Source: JBMTVN01 sp046047235 (GTDB taxonomy: Bacteria > Verrucomicrobiota > Verrucomicrobiia > Limisphaerales > JAHDYP01). Taken from it: a DNA stretch of 49,521 bases. Made by a program: the position numbers and the translations under genes. Location of the stretch: positions 1-49,521 of the forward strand of contig JBJOII010000016.1 in assembly GCA_046047235.1 (NCBI GenBank), given 5' to 3'. How positions within the stretch are numbered: the first letter of the stretch is position 1; the number at the start of each line of letters is the position of its first letter. Below, piece by piece: positions 10,001-16,446 of this stretch. The notes under the pieces were generated by a model that saw nothing but the letters and a program-made list of their open reading frames with translations, was not told where the DNA came from and did not search any database.

Positions 10001-10198
10001 AACCGCATCACCGGCTGAAGCTAGTTCCAACCCACGTCCCACTCCGGCCACAGCCCTCCCCCAAGTCTTCCCATCCGCTGAGTCGTCGCCTCCGACGGAC
10101 ACATGAAACACCTCCGCACATACCACAGAAACACACCCGAAAAAGACACACATCGCAGCCGGCCCACCAGCCCAACCACGCACATGAAACCGTTTCAT
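7040..10198 (-). CDS. Secreted right-handed beta-helix protein with two tandem choice-of-anchor-Q-like units and a calcium-binding-type tail
   Basis: A 1052-residue protein. A signal peptide occupies residues 1-28 (AAMCVFFGCVSVVCA core). Two similar halves follow, each opening with a V-x-V-x-G-x-D-x-x-DG-x-x-W motif, then WVAEG/WVSQGTY, VYGGF, 'LDG' and strings of N-N-x-I / GN-x-I rungs of a pectate-lyase-like parallel beta-helix. Each half ends in the choice-of-anchor-Q type signature (DIDGSVRG...DIGADE; D...GVLRPLDGNADG...DLGAFEV). Near the C-terminus DTESDGLPDVWEIAFGLDP and DADADGLVNASEYAAGTDP resemble thrombospondin type 3 or dockerin-like calcium loops, followed by a small beta domain (about 965-1052) typical of PVC secreted proteins. 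Probably a surface-anchored polysaccharide-binding or lyase-like protein; catalytic activity is not evident. A good GGAGG Shine-Dalgarno supports the ATG at 10198. Confidence 0.9.
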   Translation of the reverse strand: MKRFHVRGWAGGPAAMCVFFGCVSVVCAEVFHVSVGGDDSADGKTWGRAVAGVGRGLELASAGDAVWVSQGTYACSVNLGAGVSLYGGFRGDELTLQERDPLKYPSILDGGDTNIVVLVEGGGRETVLDGFAVQRGRGCGVRLYNAGAKITNNRIRWNTSSEALAYGAGISVKNLASDAVALIEGNVILENYAFDGGGISCIDASPEIVGNVIAWNTAMQNGGGISCWRSASPRIERNWIYGNTASWVQGSGPVEVGGGGIFATADDLDGRPHPTARSSPLVLGNVIAANGGAKGAGVAVVDANGGVPQLLNNTVVANAGSGICWGSSGLVPLVPIVVNNIVAFNPRGIELIPGTPDEALFAHNCVYGNRVFEEQGDFSGLVNPVGSEGNISVDPGLVCLSLGRVHLRSDSPCRDAGTGELERMPVLDIDGSVRGEWGLPDIGADEIDGGVWPWQATVVRVSTAGSDDADGSGWDSAKRTVQAALDAIRPSGGEVWVAEGVYDGGVWLPAFVHVYGGFAGDEAERDLRDPGAHPTVLDGNGVPNVVISGQGGFRVSTLDGFTVTGGGDYTGGLTLNKYGVGGKGGGILVAVSGPIIANNVITRNSLAYDNTAEMRPSYGAGIACDLAYPVIEGNRIIENEILNDFDGSGGGVHCVRSRPLIRDNEIHGNRAAYGSAIFCEASAPVILHNSIRGNGMYELPPLFGGAAQGAVTIQLAEDAVLEGNWFEANKAAVGAGLYLAAYHAATVRNNVFLNNTAGQPSLAGGMGGGLYVMVTTNVVAPVEVIHNTLIGNDAGSPFGEQGGALAFTLVPPADGLVIANNLVVSNSSGFFQTLTAPMPVPVLAANNLFNAGGDYLNLDAGVSDIHRAPTFVDWAGHDFRPALESADVDAADARYSFGRDIEGVLRPLDGNADGVAGSDLGAFEVIHPLADTESDGLPDVWEIAFGLDPLSNDAASDADADGLVNASEYAAGTDPLDARSVLALTLASLPGGGVQLSWRAVSGKSYALMRSTDPAAGDWSTVSEYGMEQSQTFTVELESTGESSFFYQLQLR

Positions 10199-10415
10199 TC
10201 GTCATCCTCCGATCTCCCCTCAGCCTCGCCAAGATGACCGACGCCTGGTCCGGAGCATCAACATGGACAACCACTCCGAGGACACGTCGCCCCGCGGCTT
10301 GGCAGCCAGACGGCACCTCAGGGAGCGCCGTCAACCTAAGCCCGCCCCCCCTGTTCCGCAACTTCCCCTCATCTCGGGGCTTTATGTCCGAAGCCGCCAC
10401 GCCTAGGTTACGGCA
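10199..10415. other. Divergent intergenic region between beta-helix gene and 686-aa secreted protein gene
   Basis: A 217-bp stretch between two genes transcribed away from each other. It must hold promoters for both directions. Apart from the GGAGG site of the minus-strand gene I see no clear -35/-10 pair, no sigma-54 site and no long palindrome. Short open frames here lack the codon bias of the flanking genes. Confidence 0.5.
10206..10210 (-). promoter_or_regulatory. Shine-Dalgarno of the beta-helix gene
   Basis: On the minus strand GGAGG is followed by seven bases (ATGACGA) and then the ATG at 10198. It is one of the few strong ribosome-binding sites in the window, where most genes lack a clear one, and it fixes the start of the beta-helix gene. 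Confidence 0.7.
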
Positions 10416-12476
10416 ATGCAACGCCGGTTGTTTATTCCGTTGTTTTGTATTTTGGCTTTCAACGGCCCTGTAATGCAGGCCGCCATCCTGGAACTAGCCG
10501 GAGTTACCGTGACTCCGCACGTGCGCGCAGAATCCATGCGTTATCGTGGCGATCCCGGCCCCGACTTGTCAGCCCGGGTGCAACTCTTCATCCGCAACAC
10601 CTCACCCGTCCCGGTCAGCATCCCCCCCGATCTTGAACTTCGTTTTGACGGGAAGACCCCGTCCGAACTCTTGGAACAAGGGGAATGGGCCTGGCACGAT
10701 ACGCCGGACTGTTGGCCGGACCAGCCGGTTAAACTCCAGCCGGATGCAATCACGGTATGGACTTTCAACGGCGCATCGAATGACTGGGCACCGGGAACCC
10801 GTCATCAACTCACCATCGGTGAAAAGGAGGACCCCCTACTCTCCACCGCCTTTGACCTTGCCCCACCGCGGGTGTGGCTTTCAGCCATCAGCTTCGCGCC
10901 CGACAGGGAAGGAAAGCGTTCACTGGTCTACCACATCGCCAACACCTCGGACCGGGAGGTGCAGCCTCAGGCCTGTATGGTTTACCTGTCCCCAAGCCCA
11001 AACACCCCGCGTTCGCTGACACTGAAGGGCATCTGGCCATCGGATCCTCGCCCGGGAAAGATCGCCGCCATTCCTCCGAAGGACCGCGGCTTGGGCCAAA
11101 TCCCGGTTGAAATGTTGTCAGCAATCAACGCCATCGAACCCTCCACCCACATCTGCCTGCAGTTTGTGCTGGCACCCCAAGGCCCGCAGCATGGCGATAA
11201 CCAGCCAAGATCGCTTTGGGCAGGATTCCGGCTTCGCCCGGAGAACTTCGATATCAGCGGAGGCTGGGTGGCGGATAACCTAAACGGACGCCAGACCCTC
11301 ACCATGGAGCCCTATCTCAAGACGCTGAAATGGCTTCACTTGAACACAGCCCATATCGCAGAGGTCTCGGGATACACGGACAGTGCGGACCTCTACTCCA
11401 AATACCCACTAAAGTATTTTAACAAGCTCCAACCCTTCGACCGCTACGATACTCCGGAACTGCTTCCCCGCATTCACGGCGTGGAATTCCTCGGCGAACC
11501 CCAATACGGAGGAGGACGCCCCGTCCCCCCGCAGGAAGTCTTCCGTGAACTTCAACCCTATAAAGCCACCCGTCTTCCCACCACGGTCACTCATAGCGAA
11601 GAACGCATCTGGAGGCACTACGCCGGTCTGTCGGACTTTGCCCACTACGATGCCTACCGGGTCTCCGCCCCCGCCGCTGACAGCTGGCGGGCTTATGATC
11701 GATGGGGGGATACACGCATCCGGTGGGGGGCGCCACTGGAGACCATCGGGGACATGACACGGTCACTCCGCGAGATGTATCGCCCGTCATCCGTGGCCTA
11801 TTGGTCTCAGGGCGCCCATGCCGGATGGGATTCCTATGCCGGCAGACAGCGCACATCGCCCACTCCGGATGAGCTCAGAATGCAGGCCTACCATGCTCTC
11901 GCCAGCCGCATCACCTCACTCTATTGGTTCAACCTCAGTCTTAAGTCGCTTCTCAAGTTCCCCGACCTCCTCGAACCCATTCAGCAGGTCAACCGGGAGA
12001 TCCGCCTGCTCGAGACGTTCTACCTTCAGGGCGATGCCACCAGCTACCAGCAGACCAAGAACAACCAAAACCCGGATTGGGACCTGTCGGTCATCAGCGC
12101 ACCCGAAGGCTCGTTGCTTTTCGCGCTCGATCTGGATTATCGGCCTGATCCTGCGGAGAAGGTTTTTCAGTTCAATGAACCCAGACCATGCCAGTTCGAT
12201 TTCCCCCTGCCAGCCTACAACCGCGATTACGTGGACGTCTTCCGGGTCGATGGCTTGGGTATATACGATGTCGAACACGAAACAACTAAGGCAGGAGTCC
12301 GGATTCACGATACCAGGAACCTCGTCAGCCTCTACATCGCCACACCAGACACAAAACTGCGCACGCTTCTCCAGGCGCGTCTCAACCAACTGATTACCGA
12401 AGAGCAGAATATCGGTTTTGACCCGTCCGCGAACGCCTCCGATCTCAGCTTGCTCAAGAGCCTGCTTAAACCGTAA
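10416..12476 (+). CDS. Unrecognised secreted protein, candidate glycoside hydrolase with TIM-barrel-like core
   Basis: A 686-residue protein with a signal peptide (about residues 1-23, LFIPLFCILAF core). I do not recognise the family. Residues ~25-270 look like two beta-sandwich domains: the first has VQLFIRNTSPVPVSIPPDL, the second has VYHIANTSDREVQPQ. The middle (about 275-540) has HLNTAHIAEVSGYTD, YDAYRVSAPAADSWRAYDRWG and then YWSQGAHAGWD with RTSPTPDELRMQAYHALAS and ITSLYWFNLS. The R-x-x-PTP-x-ELR-x-x-x-Y-x-AL pattern is what many TIM-barrel glycosidases (GH42/beta-galactosidase-like clans) show near their last strands. The C-terminal ~130 residues form a beta-rich domain. Position directly before a GH43 gene (14-bp gap) supports a glycan-degrading role. 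Candidate acids sit in SEERIW, DRWGDTR and TPDELR; none is proven. Confidence 0.75.
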   Translation: MQRRLFIPLFCILAFNGPVMQAAILELAGVTVTPHVRAESMRYRGDPGPDLSARVQLFIRNTSPVPVSIPPDLELRFDGKTPSELLEQGEWAWHDTPDCWPDQPVKLQPDAITVWTFNGASNDWAPGTRHQLTIGEKEDPLLSTAFDLAPPRVWLSAISFAPDREGKRSLVYHIANTSDREVQPQACMVYLSPSPNTPRSLTLKGIWPSDPRPGKIAAIPPKDRGLGQIPVEMLSAINAIEPSTHICLQFVLAPQGPQHGDNQPRSLWAGFRLRPENFDISGGWVADNLNGRQTLTMEPYLKTLKWLHLNTAHIAEVSGYTDSADLYSKYPLKYFNKLQPFDRYDTPELLPRIHGVEFLGEPQYGGGRPVPPQEVFRELQPYKATRLPTTVTHSEERIWRHYAGLSDFAHYDAYRVSAPAADSWRAYDRWGDTRIRWGAPLETIGDMTRSLREMYRPSSVAYWSQGAHAGWDSYAGRQRTSPTPDELRMQAYHALASRITSLYWFNLSLKSLLKFPDLLEPIQQVNREIRLLETFYLQGDATSYQQTKNNQNPDWDLSVISAPEGSLLFALDLDYRPDPAEKVFQFNEPRPCQFDFPLPAYNRDYVDVFRVDGLGIYDVEHETTKAGVRIHDTRNLVSLYIATPDTKLRTLLQARLNQLITEEQNIGFDPSANASDLSLLKSLLKP

Positions 12477-12490
12477 ACCCTGCAATCAGG

Positions 12491-13429
12491 ATGATACAAA
12501 GCCCGGCACACCTCCTCGCAGTTGGACTGTCCCTGCTCGCCCAAGTCACTGTCGCAGCAGCACCCTCCCCGGGCACTTACTCCAATCCCATCCTACCCGG
12601 CAACCTGGCCGACCCCACAGTCATCCGCCACCAAGGGGTCTTCTACCTCTACGCAACCGGCGAGGTGGACGGCGATAACGGCACCCGTGTCTACTCTTCA
12701 AGCAACCTCGTCGACTGGATCGCCGGACCGGTTGTTTTCAGACCGGGCGAACCCCACGTCTGGGCCCCGGATGTCTGGCGCGACCCCGATACCGGTTCCT
12801 TCTACCTCTACTACACAGTCAGTGAAACCGTGGGCGTAGCCAAGGCAACCAACCCGCTCGGCCCTTTCGAGCGCGTGCGCAAGTTCCATGACCGCGCGAT
12901 CGATGCACACCTGTTCCACGACGACGACGGCAGTCTGTATCTCTATTACGTCCAGTTCCCGGGCTTCCACATTTCTGTCCAACGCATGAAATCTCCGACC
13001 GAACCTGCCGGTGAGCCAACGGCCATCCTGCACCCCGAAACCGACTGGGAAACACGCGCCGGTCACGTGACGGAGGGGCCATGGATCATCAAGCGCAACC
13101 AAACCTACTACCTTCTTTACAGCGGCTCGGGCGCCAATACGCCCGACTACGCGGTCGGCTATGCCACCTCATCCAGCCCAACCGGCCCCTTCACGCGGTC
13201 ACCAGACAACCCAATCGTCCATCGATCCAGCCAGATCTTCGGGCCCGGCCATGGCTGTGCAGTCCAGGATGATGCCGGACAATGGTGGCATGTGTATCAC
13301 CAAAAAAGAAATGACCGGGTGGAATGGGACCGTTTCATCTGCCTCGACCTCCTGTCGTTCGGAGACGATGGGTCACTCAGCGGATCGGCCACCCGCGGAA
13401 CACCCCAGCCCATCCCCGTCGTCCGTTAA
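12491..13429 (+). CDS. Secreted glycoside hydrolase family 43 enzyme
   Basis: A 312-residue protein with a signal peptide (residues 1-24, LLAVGLSLLAQVTVAAA). Mature GH43 five-bladed propeller: SNPILPGNLADPTVI carries the catalytic base Asp41, AIDAHLF carries the pKa-modulating Asp138, and VTEGPWIIK carries the general acid Glu195, all three residues present and in the expected order and spacing. YLYATGEVDG and WAPDVW are also typical. GH43 enzymes are mainly arabinofuranosidases, beta-xylosidases and arabinanases, acting by inversion; which one cannot be told from sequence alone. Length (about 290 mature residues) fits a single-domain, exo-acting GH43 without a carbohydrate-binding module. 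It follows the 686-aa candidate glycosidase with a 14-bp gap, so the two are probably one operon. Confidence 0.93.
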   Translation: MIQSPAHLLAVGLSLLAQVTVAAAPSPGTYSNPILPGNLADPTVIRHQGVFYLYATGEVDGDNGTRVYSSSNLVDWIAGPVVFRPGEPHVWAPDVWRDPDTGSFYLYYTVSETVGVAKATNPLGPFERVRKFHDRAIDAHLFHDDDGSLYLYYVQFPGFHISVQRMKSPTEPAGEPTAILHPETDWETRAGHVTEGPWIIKRNQTYYLLYSGSGANTPDYAVGYATSSSPTGPFTRSPDNPIVHRSSQIFGPGHGCAVQDDAGQWWHVYHQKRNDRVEWDRFICLDLLSFGDDGSLSGSATRGTPQPIPVVR

Positions 13430-13507
13430 CCACACGCCAACTCTCTCGCGAACTACTTGACGCACCCCCACCCCTGGATTGAACTTACCCCACACATCAA
13501 ATCGCAT

Positions 13508-14404
13508 ATGAGCCAACCCATGTCCCGACGCACTGCAATCGGCCGGGTCGCCGCCGGCGCTGTCGCCGCTACGGCCGCCACCCTTACTGAAACCACCAAC
13601 GCTGCCACAGCCGCCGGGCTCAAAGGCAACATCAACCACTCCGCCTGCAAATGGTGCTACGGAGGAATCCCTCTCGAAGACTTCTGCAAAGCCGCCAAAG
13701 ACATCGGCCTGACCGCCATCGACCTGCTCGAGATCCCGGATTTCCCTCTCCTGAAGAAATATGACCTGACCTGCGCCATGGTTAGCGGCGTACCCGGCGG
13801 AATCACTCAAGGCCTCAACCGCAAAGCTAACCACGACAAAATCGTCGCCTTCTACGAAGACGCCGCGCCCAAGGTCGCCAACGCCGGTCACAAAAACATC
13901 ATCTGCTTCTCCGGCAACCGCGCAGGCATCTCCGATGAGGAAGGCCTGGAAATCTGCGCCGAAGGTCTCAAACGCATCATGCCCATCTGCGAAAAAAACA
14001 ACGTCGTCGCAGTCATGGAATTGCTGAACAGCAAGATCGATCACGCCGATTACCAGTGCGACCACACCAACTGGGGCGTGGAACTCTGCAAACGGGTCGG
14101 CTCCGAACACTTCAAACTCCTCTATGACATCTACCACATGCAGATCATGGAAGGAGACGTCATCCGCACCATCTTGGGCGACAAGGACAAAGGCATCGAA
14201 GCCGCAGCACCCTACATAGCCCATTACCACACCGGCGGCGTCCCCGGACGCAACGAAATCGATGTCACGCAGGAGCTCTACTACCCCTCCATCATGCAGG
14301 CTATCGTCAAAACCGGTTACAAGGGTTTCGTTGCCCAGGAGTTTATTCCGAAACGCGACCCGCTGAAGTCGCTGCGGGAAGCGGTGCATCTTTGCGACGT
14401 GTAG
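13508..14404 (+). CDS. Tat-exported hydroxypyruvate-isomerase-like TIM-barrel protein
   Basis: A 298-residue protein. ATG 13508 is preferred over an in-frame TTG at 13457, since it places a Tat signal at the very N-terminus: SRRTAIG followed by an Ala/Gly/Val-rich stretch to about residue 38. The rest is an AP-endonuclease-2 type barrel of the hydroxypyruvate isomerase group: INHSACKWCYGGIPLEDFC, AVMELLNSKIDH (metal-binding Glu), LLYDIYHMQIMEGD (Asp and His), IAHYHTGGVPGRNEID (His, Arg and Glu) and FVAQEFIP (Glu). All divalent-metal ligands appear intact. The substrate is probably a free or oxidised sugar in the periplasm. It follows GH43 after 78 bp, which suggests processing of released sugars. 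Its last 62 bp overlap the 3' end of the opposite-strand S74 gene. Confidence 0.88.
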   Translation: MSQPMSRRTAIGRVAAGAVAATAATLTETTNAATAAGLKGNINHSACKWCYGGIPLEDFCKAAKDIGLTAIDLLEIPDFPLLKKYDLTCAMVSGVPGGITQGLNRKANHDKIVAFYEDAAPKVANAGHKNIICFSGNRAGISDEEGLEICAEGLKRIMPICEKNNVVAVMELLNSKIDHADYQCDHTNWGVELCKRVGSEHFKLLYDIYHMQIMEGDVIRTILGDKDKGIEAAAPYIAHYHTGGVPGRNEIDVTQELYYPSIMQAIVKTGYKGFVAQEFIPKRDPLKSLREAVHLCDV

Positions 14405-16436
14405 TCCCATCCAGATCCGCCAGTTGCTCCCGCAGCTGGCGGATCTCTTCCTGTTGTTCCCTCACCAGCTGGTAGAGCCCCTGGATCGCCGCCAGCGCCA
14501 CCCCGTCCGCGTCAACCGTTGCAATGGTCCGGTCGCCCTGCCCCAAGGAGAACGCTTCACTGAAATCCTGGGCCGTGGGTCCAATGTGACGCACGGCTTC
14601 CCCCTCACCACGGTATCGCCAGCTCTGCACCGGCATCCGGTTCACCTGCTCCAATACCCACGCCGGATCCACTTCACCGAATCCAGTCTTGGCCTCGCGA
14701 TCGCTCAGCGTAGCCCATGAACCGCTGCCGGGAGCCAGTGACACCCCAGCCAGAGGAGAACCAGCACCGTCCACCGCCGACACGAGCCGAACACCACCCG
14801 TTGCCCGCACAGCCATCTCGTTCGGTGCAGCCGACACAAAACTGTAAGGCTGACTGTCGGACCAGACAAACGCACCCTGATGGACAGCCTCAGCCAGCCG
14901 ACCCGCAGCGTAACCATACGCCCCCTCCACCCAGTTGCTGATGCCTCCCGGAATCACTGCGCCTTCGGAATTGATGCCGATGTAATTGGCGAGGCCGCCG
15001 CCGATGACCGAGTGCGGCGAGCCACTATCTATCTCGTTGCTCTTCCCGCCACTGATGGTGGAACGCCGTGAATTGCCATGGATGACGTTGTTGCCACCCC
15101 CTGCAATAGTCCCGGTAATGGAGCCGTCCTCCACCCGATTCTGCCCCCCGCCACTGATGGTGGAAAACTGACTGAAAGTCCCCACGTAGTTCTCCACCCC
15201 TCCGCCAATGGTGCTGTAGTAGGAGAGCACCTGATTGGTCCACCCCCCACTGATAGTGGAAAAATAGCTGTTGGCTCCAATAGTCTGGTTCAACCCGCCC
15301 GCAATGACCCCGTGATCGGCATCAGTCTCAATCACATTCAACCGCCCCCCGCCAATCACCGATTCAAAGGCCCAGTCGGCAACTGAGTTGGACATGCCCC
15401 CGGATATCACCGCAAACGGAGCATTGGTGTAGATCCGGTTCGCCATGCCACCACCAACCACGGTACTGCTGGAAGCGACCCGATGCGACCGGTCACCCTC
15501 CACGGTCCCATAGTTCGCTCCACCACCGGCAATCACCACCCCGCTCGACTGGTTCAGCACCAGATTACCCTCATGACCCGCTATGATGTTGACCAGCCCG
15601 CCATTGTTCGTGCTCCGCTCCAATCGCAAAGCCCGTATCGCGTTCACCCGCAACTCCAGCGCCTCCTCATCAGAAGTCCCCAGATATTGAACCGATGAGT
15701 CCGTCCCCGCATTGCCCCCCAAGCCCCACCCCAAACTGTGCAGGGTCAGGACCGATGGTGCCGCCGACTCTATCACCATGTTCGTACCGGCCTGCAGCAC
15801 CACATCATCCTTCAAACCGTTCAGGCTGAGCACCACCTGTCCCTCCGCCAAATGGCTGGACAACAGCGTTCCCGTTGCTACCCCTTCCCCAGTCACCACA
15901 CCAGCACTCACACCATCCGCCACATCGGCCGTCAAAGCCCGATCCGAGACGTCCGCCTGATCTGCCCCCGTGGCCCGCTCCGCCAGAACCGCGCTGTCCG
16001 CAACACTAGCCCGGTCTGCCAATACAGCATGGTCCGCCTCGGTGGATGCCGAGGCCCGATCTGCTGTCAACGCCCGCGGGCTCGGCGTCAACAACACCCT
16101 CGGCTCCAATGACGCAAAAGCCGCATCCACACTGTTCGTGCGAACCTCAATCCCCATCCAGACATCGCCCCCGCCAACAACATCACTGCCCCAGTCCAAC
16201 AGCACGGTCACCAAACCGTCCTCCACGTTCACCACACCCGATTCCAACGCATCCCCCACGGCCGCTCCGGCGGACGCAGCATCATATCGCTGAAACCGTA
16301 GGACATACCCCCCCTGCGCCGGTTGTCCCCCGTCCTCCAGCCGTCCCTGGTAGGTAAACGCAGTCGTCCCTTGCGCCCCGACCCCGTGAGGCAGGAGCAC
16401 CGATAGCAGACAGAACAAAGGCAGGATGTTTCTCAT
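14343..16436 (-). CDS. Fibre-like surface protein with eleven GG-N repeats and C-terminal S74 (endosialidase) chaperone domain
   Basis: A 697-residue protein with a signal peptide (residues 1-21, LPLFCLLSVLLPHGVGA). N-terminal beta-sandwich (about 22-125) opens with FTYQGRLEDGGQPAQGGYVLRFQRYDA. Residues ~125-180 are an Ala/Asp-rich heptad-like run (ADRAS, ADHAV, ADRASVADSAV). Residues ~325-505 hold eleven imperfect repeats of the type [VT]-I-x-GG-x-x-N-x-[IV], like YadA/trimeric-autotransporter head rungs. From ~570 comes the S74 intramolecular chaperone: SDREAKTGFGEVDPAWVL, MPVQSWRYRGE, HIGPTAQDFSEAF, ATVDADGVALAAIQGL, followed by a coiled coil (LVREQQEEIRQLREQL). S74 domains trimerise fibres and then cleave themselves off. 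Start is set by a GGAGGT site overlapping the stop of the upstream gene. The C-terminal 20 residues are encoded antisense to the convergent gene. Confidence 0.9.
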   Translation of the reverse strand: MRNILPLFCLLSVLLPHGVGAQGTTAFTYQGRLEDGGQPAQGGYVLRFQRYDAASAGAAVGDALESGVVNVEDGLVTVLLDWGSDVVGGGDVWMGIEVRTNSVDAAFASLEPRVLLTPSPRALTADRASASTEADHAVLADRASVADSAVLAERATGADQADVSDRALTADVADGVSAGVVTGEGVATGTLLSSHLAEGQVVLSLNGLKDDVVLQAGTNMVIESAAPSVLTLHSLGWGLGGNAGTDSSVQYLGTSDEEALELRVNAIRALRLERSTNNGGLVNIIAGHEGNLVLNQSSGVVIAGGGANYGTVEGDRSHRVASSSTVVGGGMANRIYTNAPFAVISGGMSNSVADWAFESVIGGGRLNVIETDADHGVIAGGLNQTIGANSYFSTISGGWTNQVLSYYSTIGGGVENYVGTFSQFSTISGGGQNRVEDGSITGTIAGGGNNVIHGNSRRSTISGGKSNEIDSGSPHSVIGGGLANYIGINSEGAVIPGGISNWVEGAYGYAAGRLAEAVHQGAFVWSDSQPYSFVSAAPNEMAVRATGGVRLVSAVDGAGSPLAGVSLAPGSGSWATLSDREAKTGFGEVDPAWVLEQVNRMPVQSWRYRGEGEAVRHIGPTAQDFSEAFSLGQGDRTIATVDADGVALAAIQGLYQLVREQQEEIRQLREQLADLDGTTRRKDAPLPAATSAGRVSE
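14926..15470 (-). repeat. Eleven tandem 14-18-residue GG-N repeats encoded in the S74 fibre gene
   Basis: Rungs read in order: VVGGGMANRI, VISGGMSNSV, VIGGGRLNVI, VIAGGLNQTI, TISGGWTNQV, TIGGGVENYV, TISGGGQNRV, TIAGGGNNVI, TISGGKSNEI, VIGGGLANYI, VIPGGISNWV. Spacers are short and polar. DNA copies are diverged, so this is an old protein repeat and not a recent tandem duplication. The pattern matches left-handed beta-roll heads of trimeric adhesins. Confidence 0.85.
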
Positions 16437-16440
16437 GGTG

Positions 16441-16446
16441 ACCTCC
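16441..16446 (-). promoter_or_regulatory. GGAGGT Shine-Dalgarno overlapping the upstream stop codon
   Basis: On the minus strand TAG (stop of the TIM-barrel gene, 16448-16446) runs directly into GGAGGT, then four bases, then the ATG of the S74 protein at 16436. The overlap shows that the two genes are read from one mRNA and sets the start of the second. Confidence 0.75.

Noticed and set aside
4606..14404. Bacteroidetes-type PUL
   Set aside because: No SusC/SusD-like genes and no hybrid two-component regulator in the cluster.
13373..14410. Minus-strand open frame of 345 codons
   Set aside because: Antisense to the Tat isomerase-like gene, whose metal ligands are intact.
14343..16436. Prophage tail fibre
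   Set aside because: A signal peptide is present and no phage structural or lysis gene lies around it.
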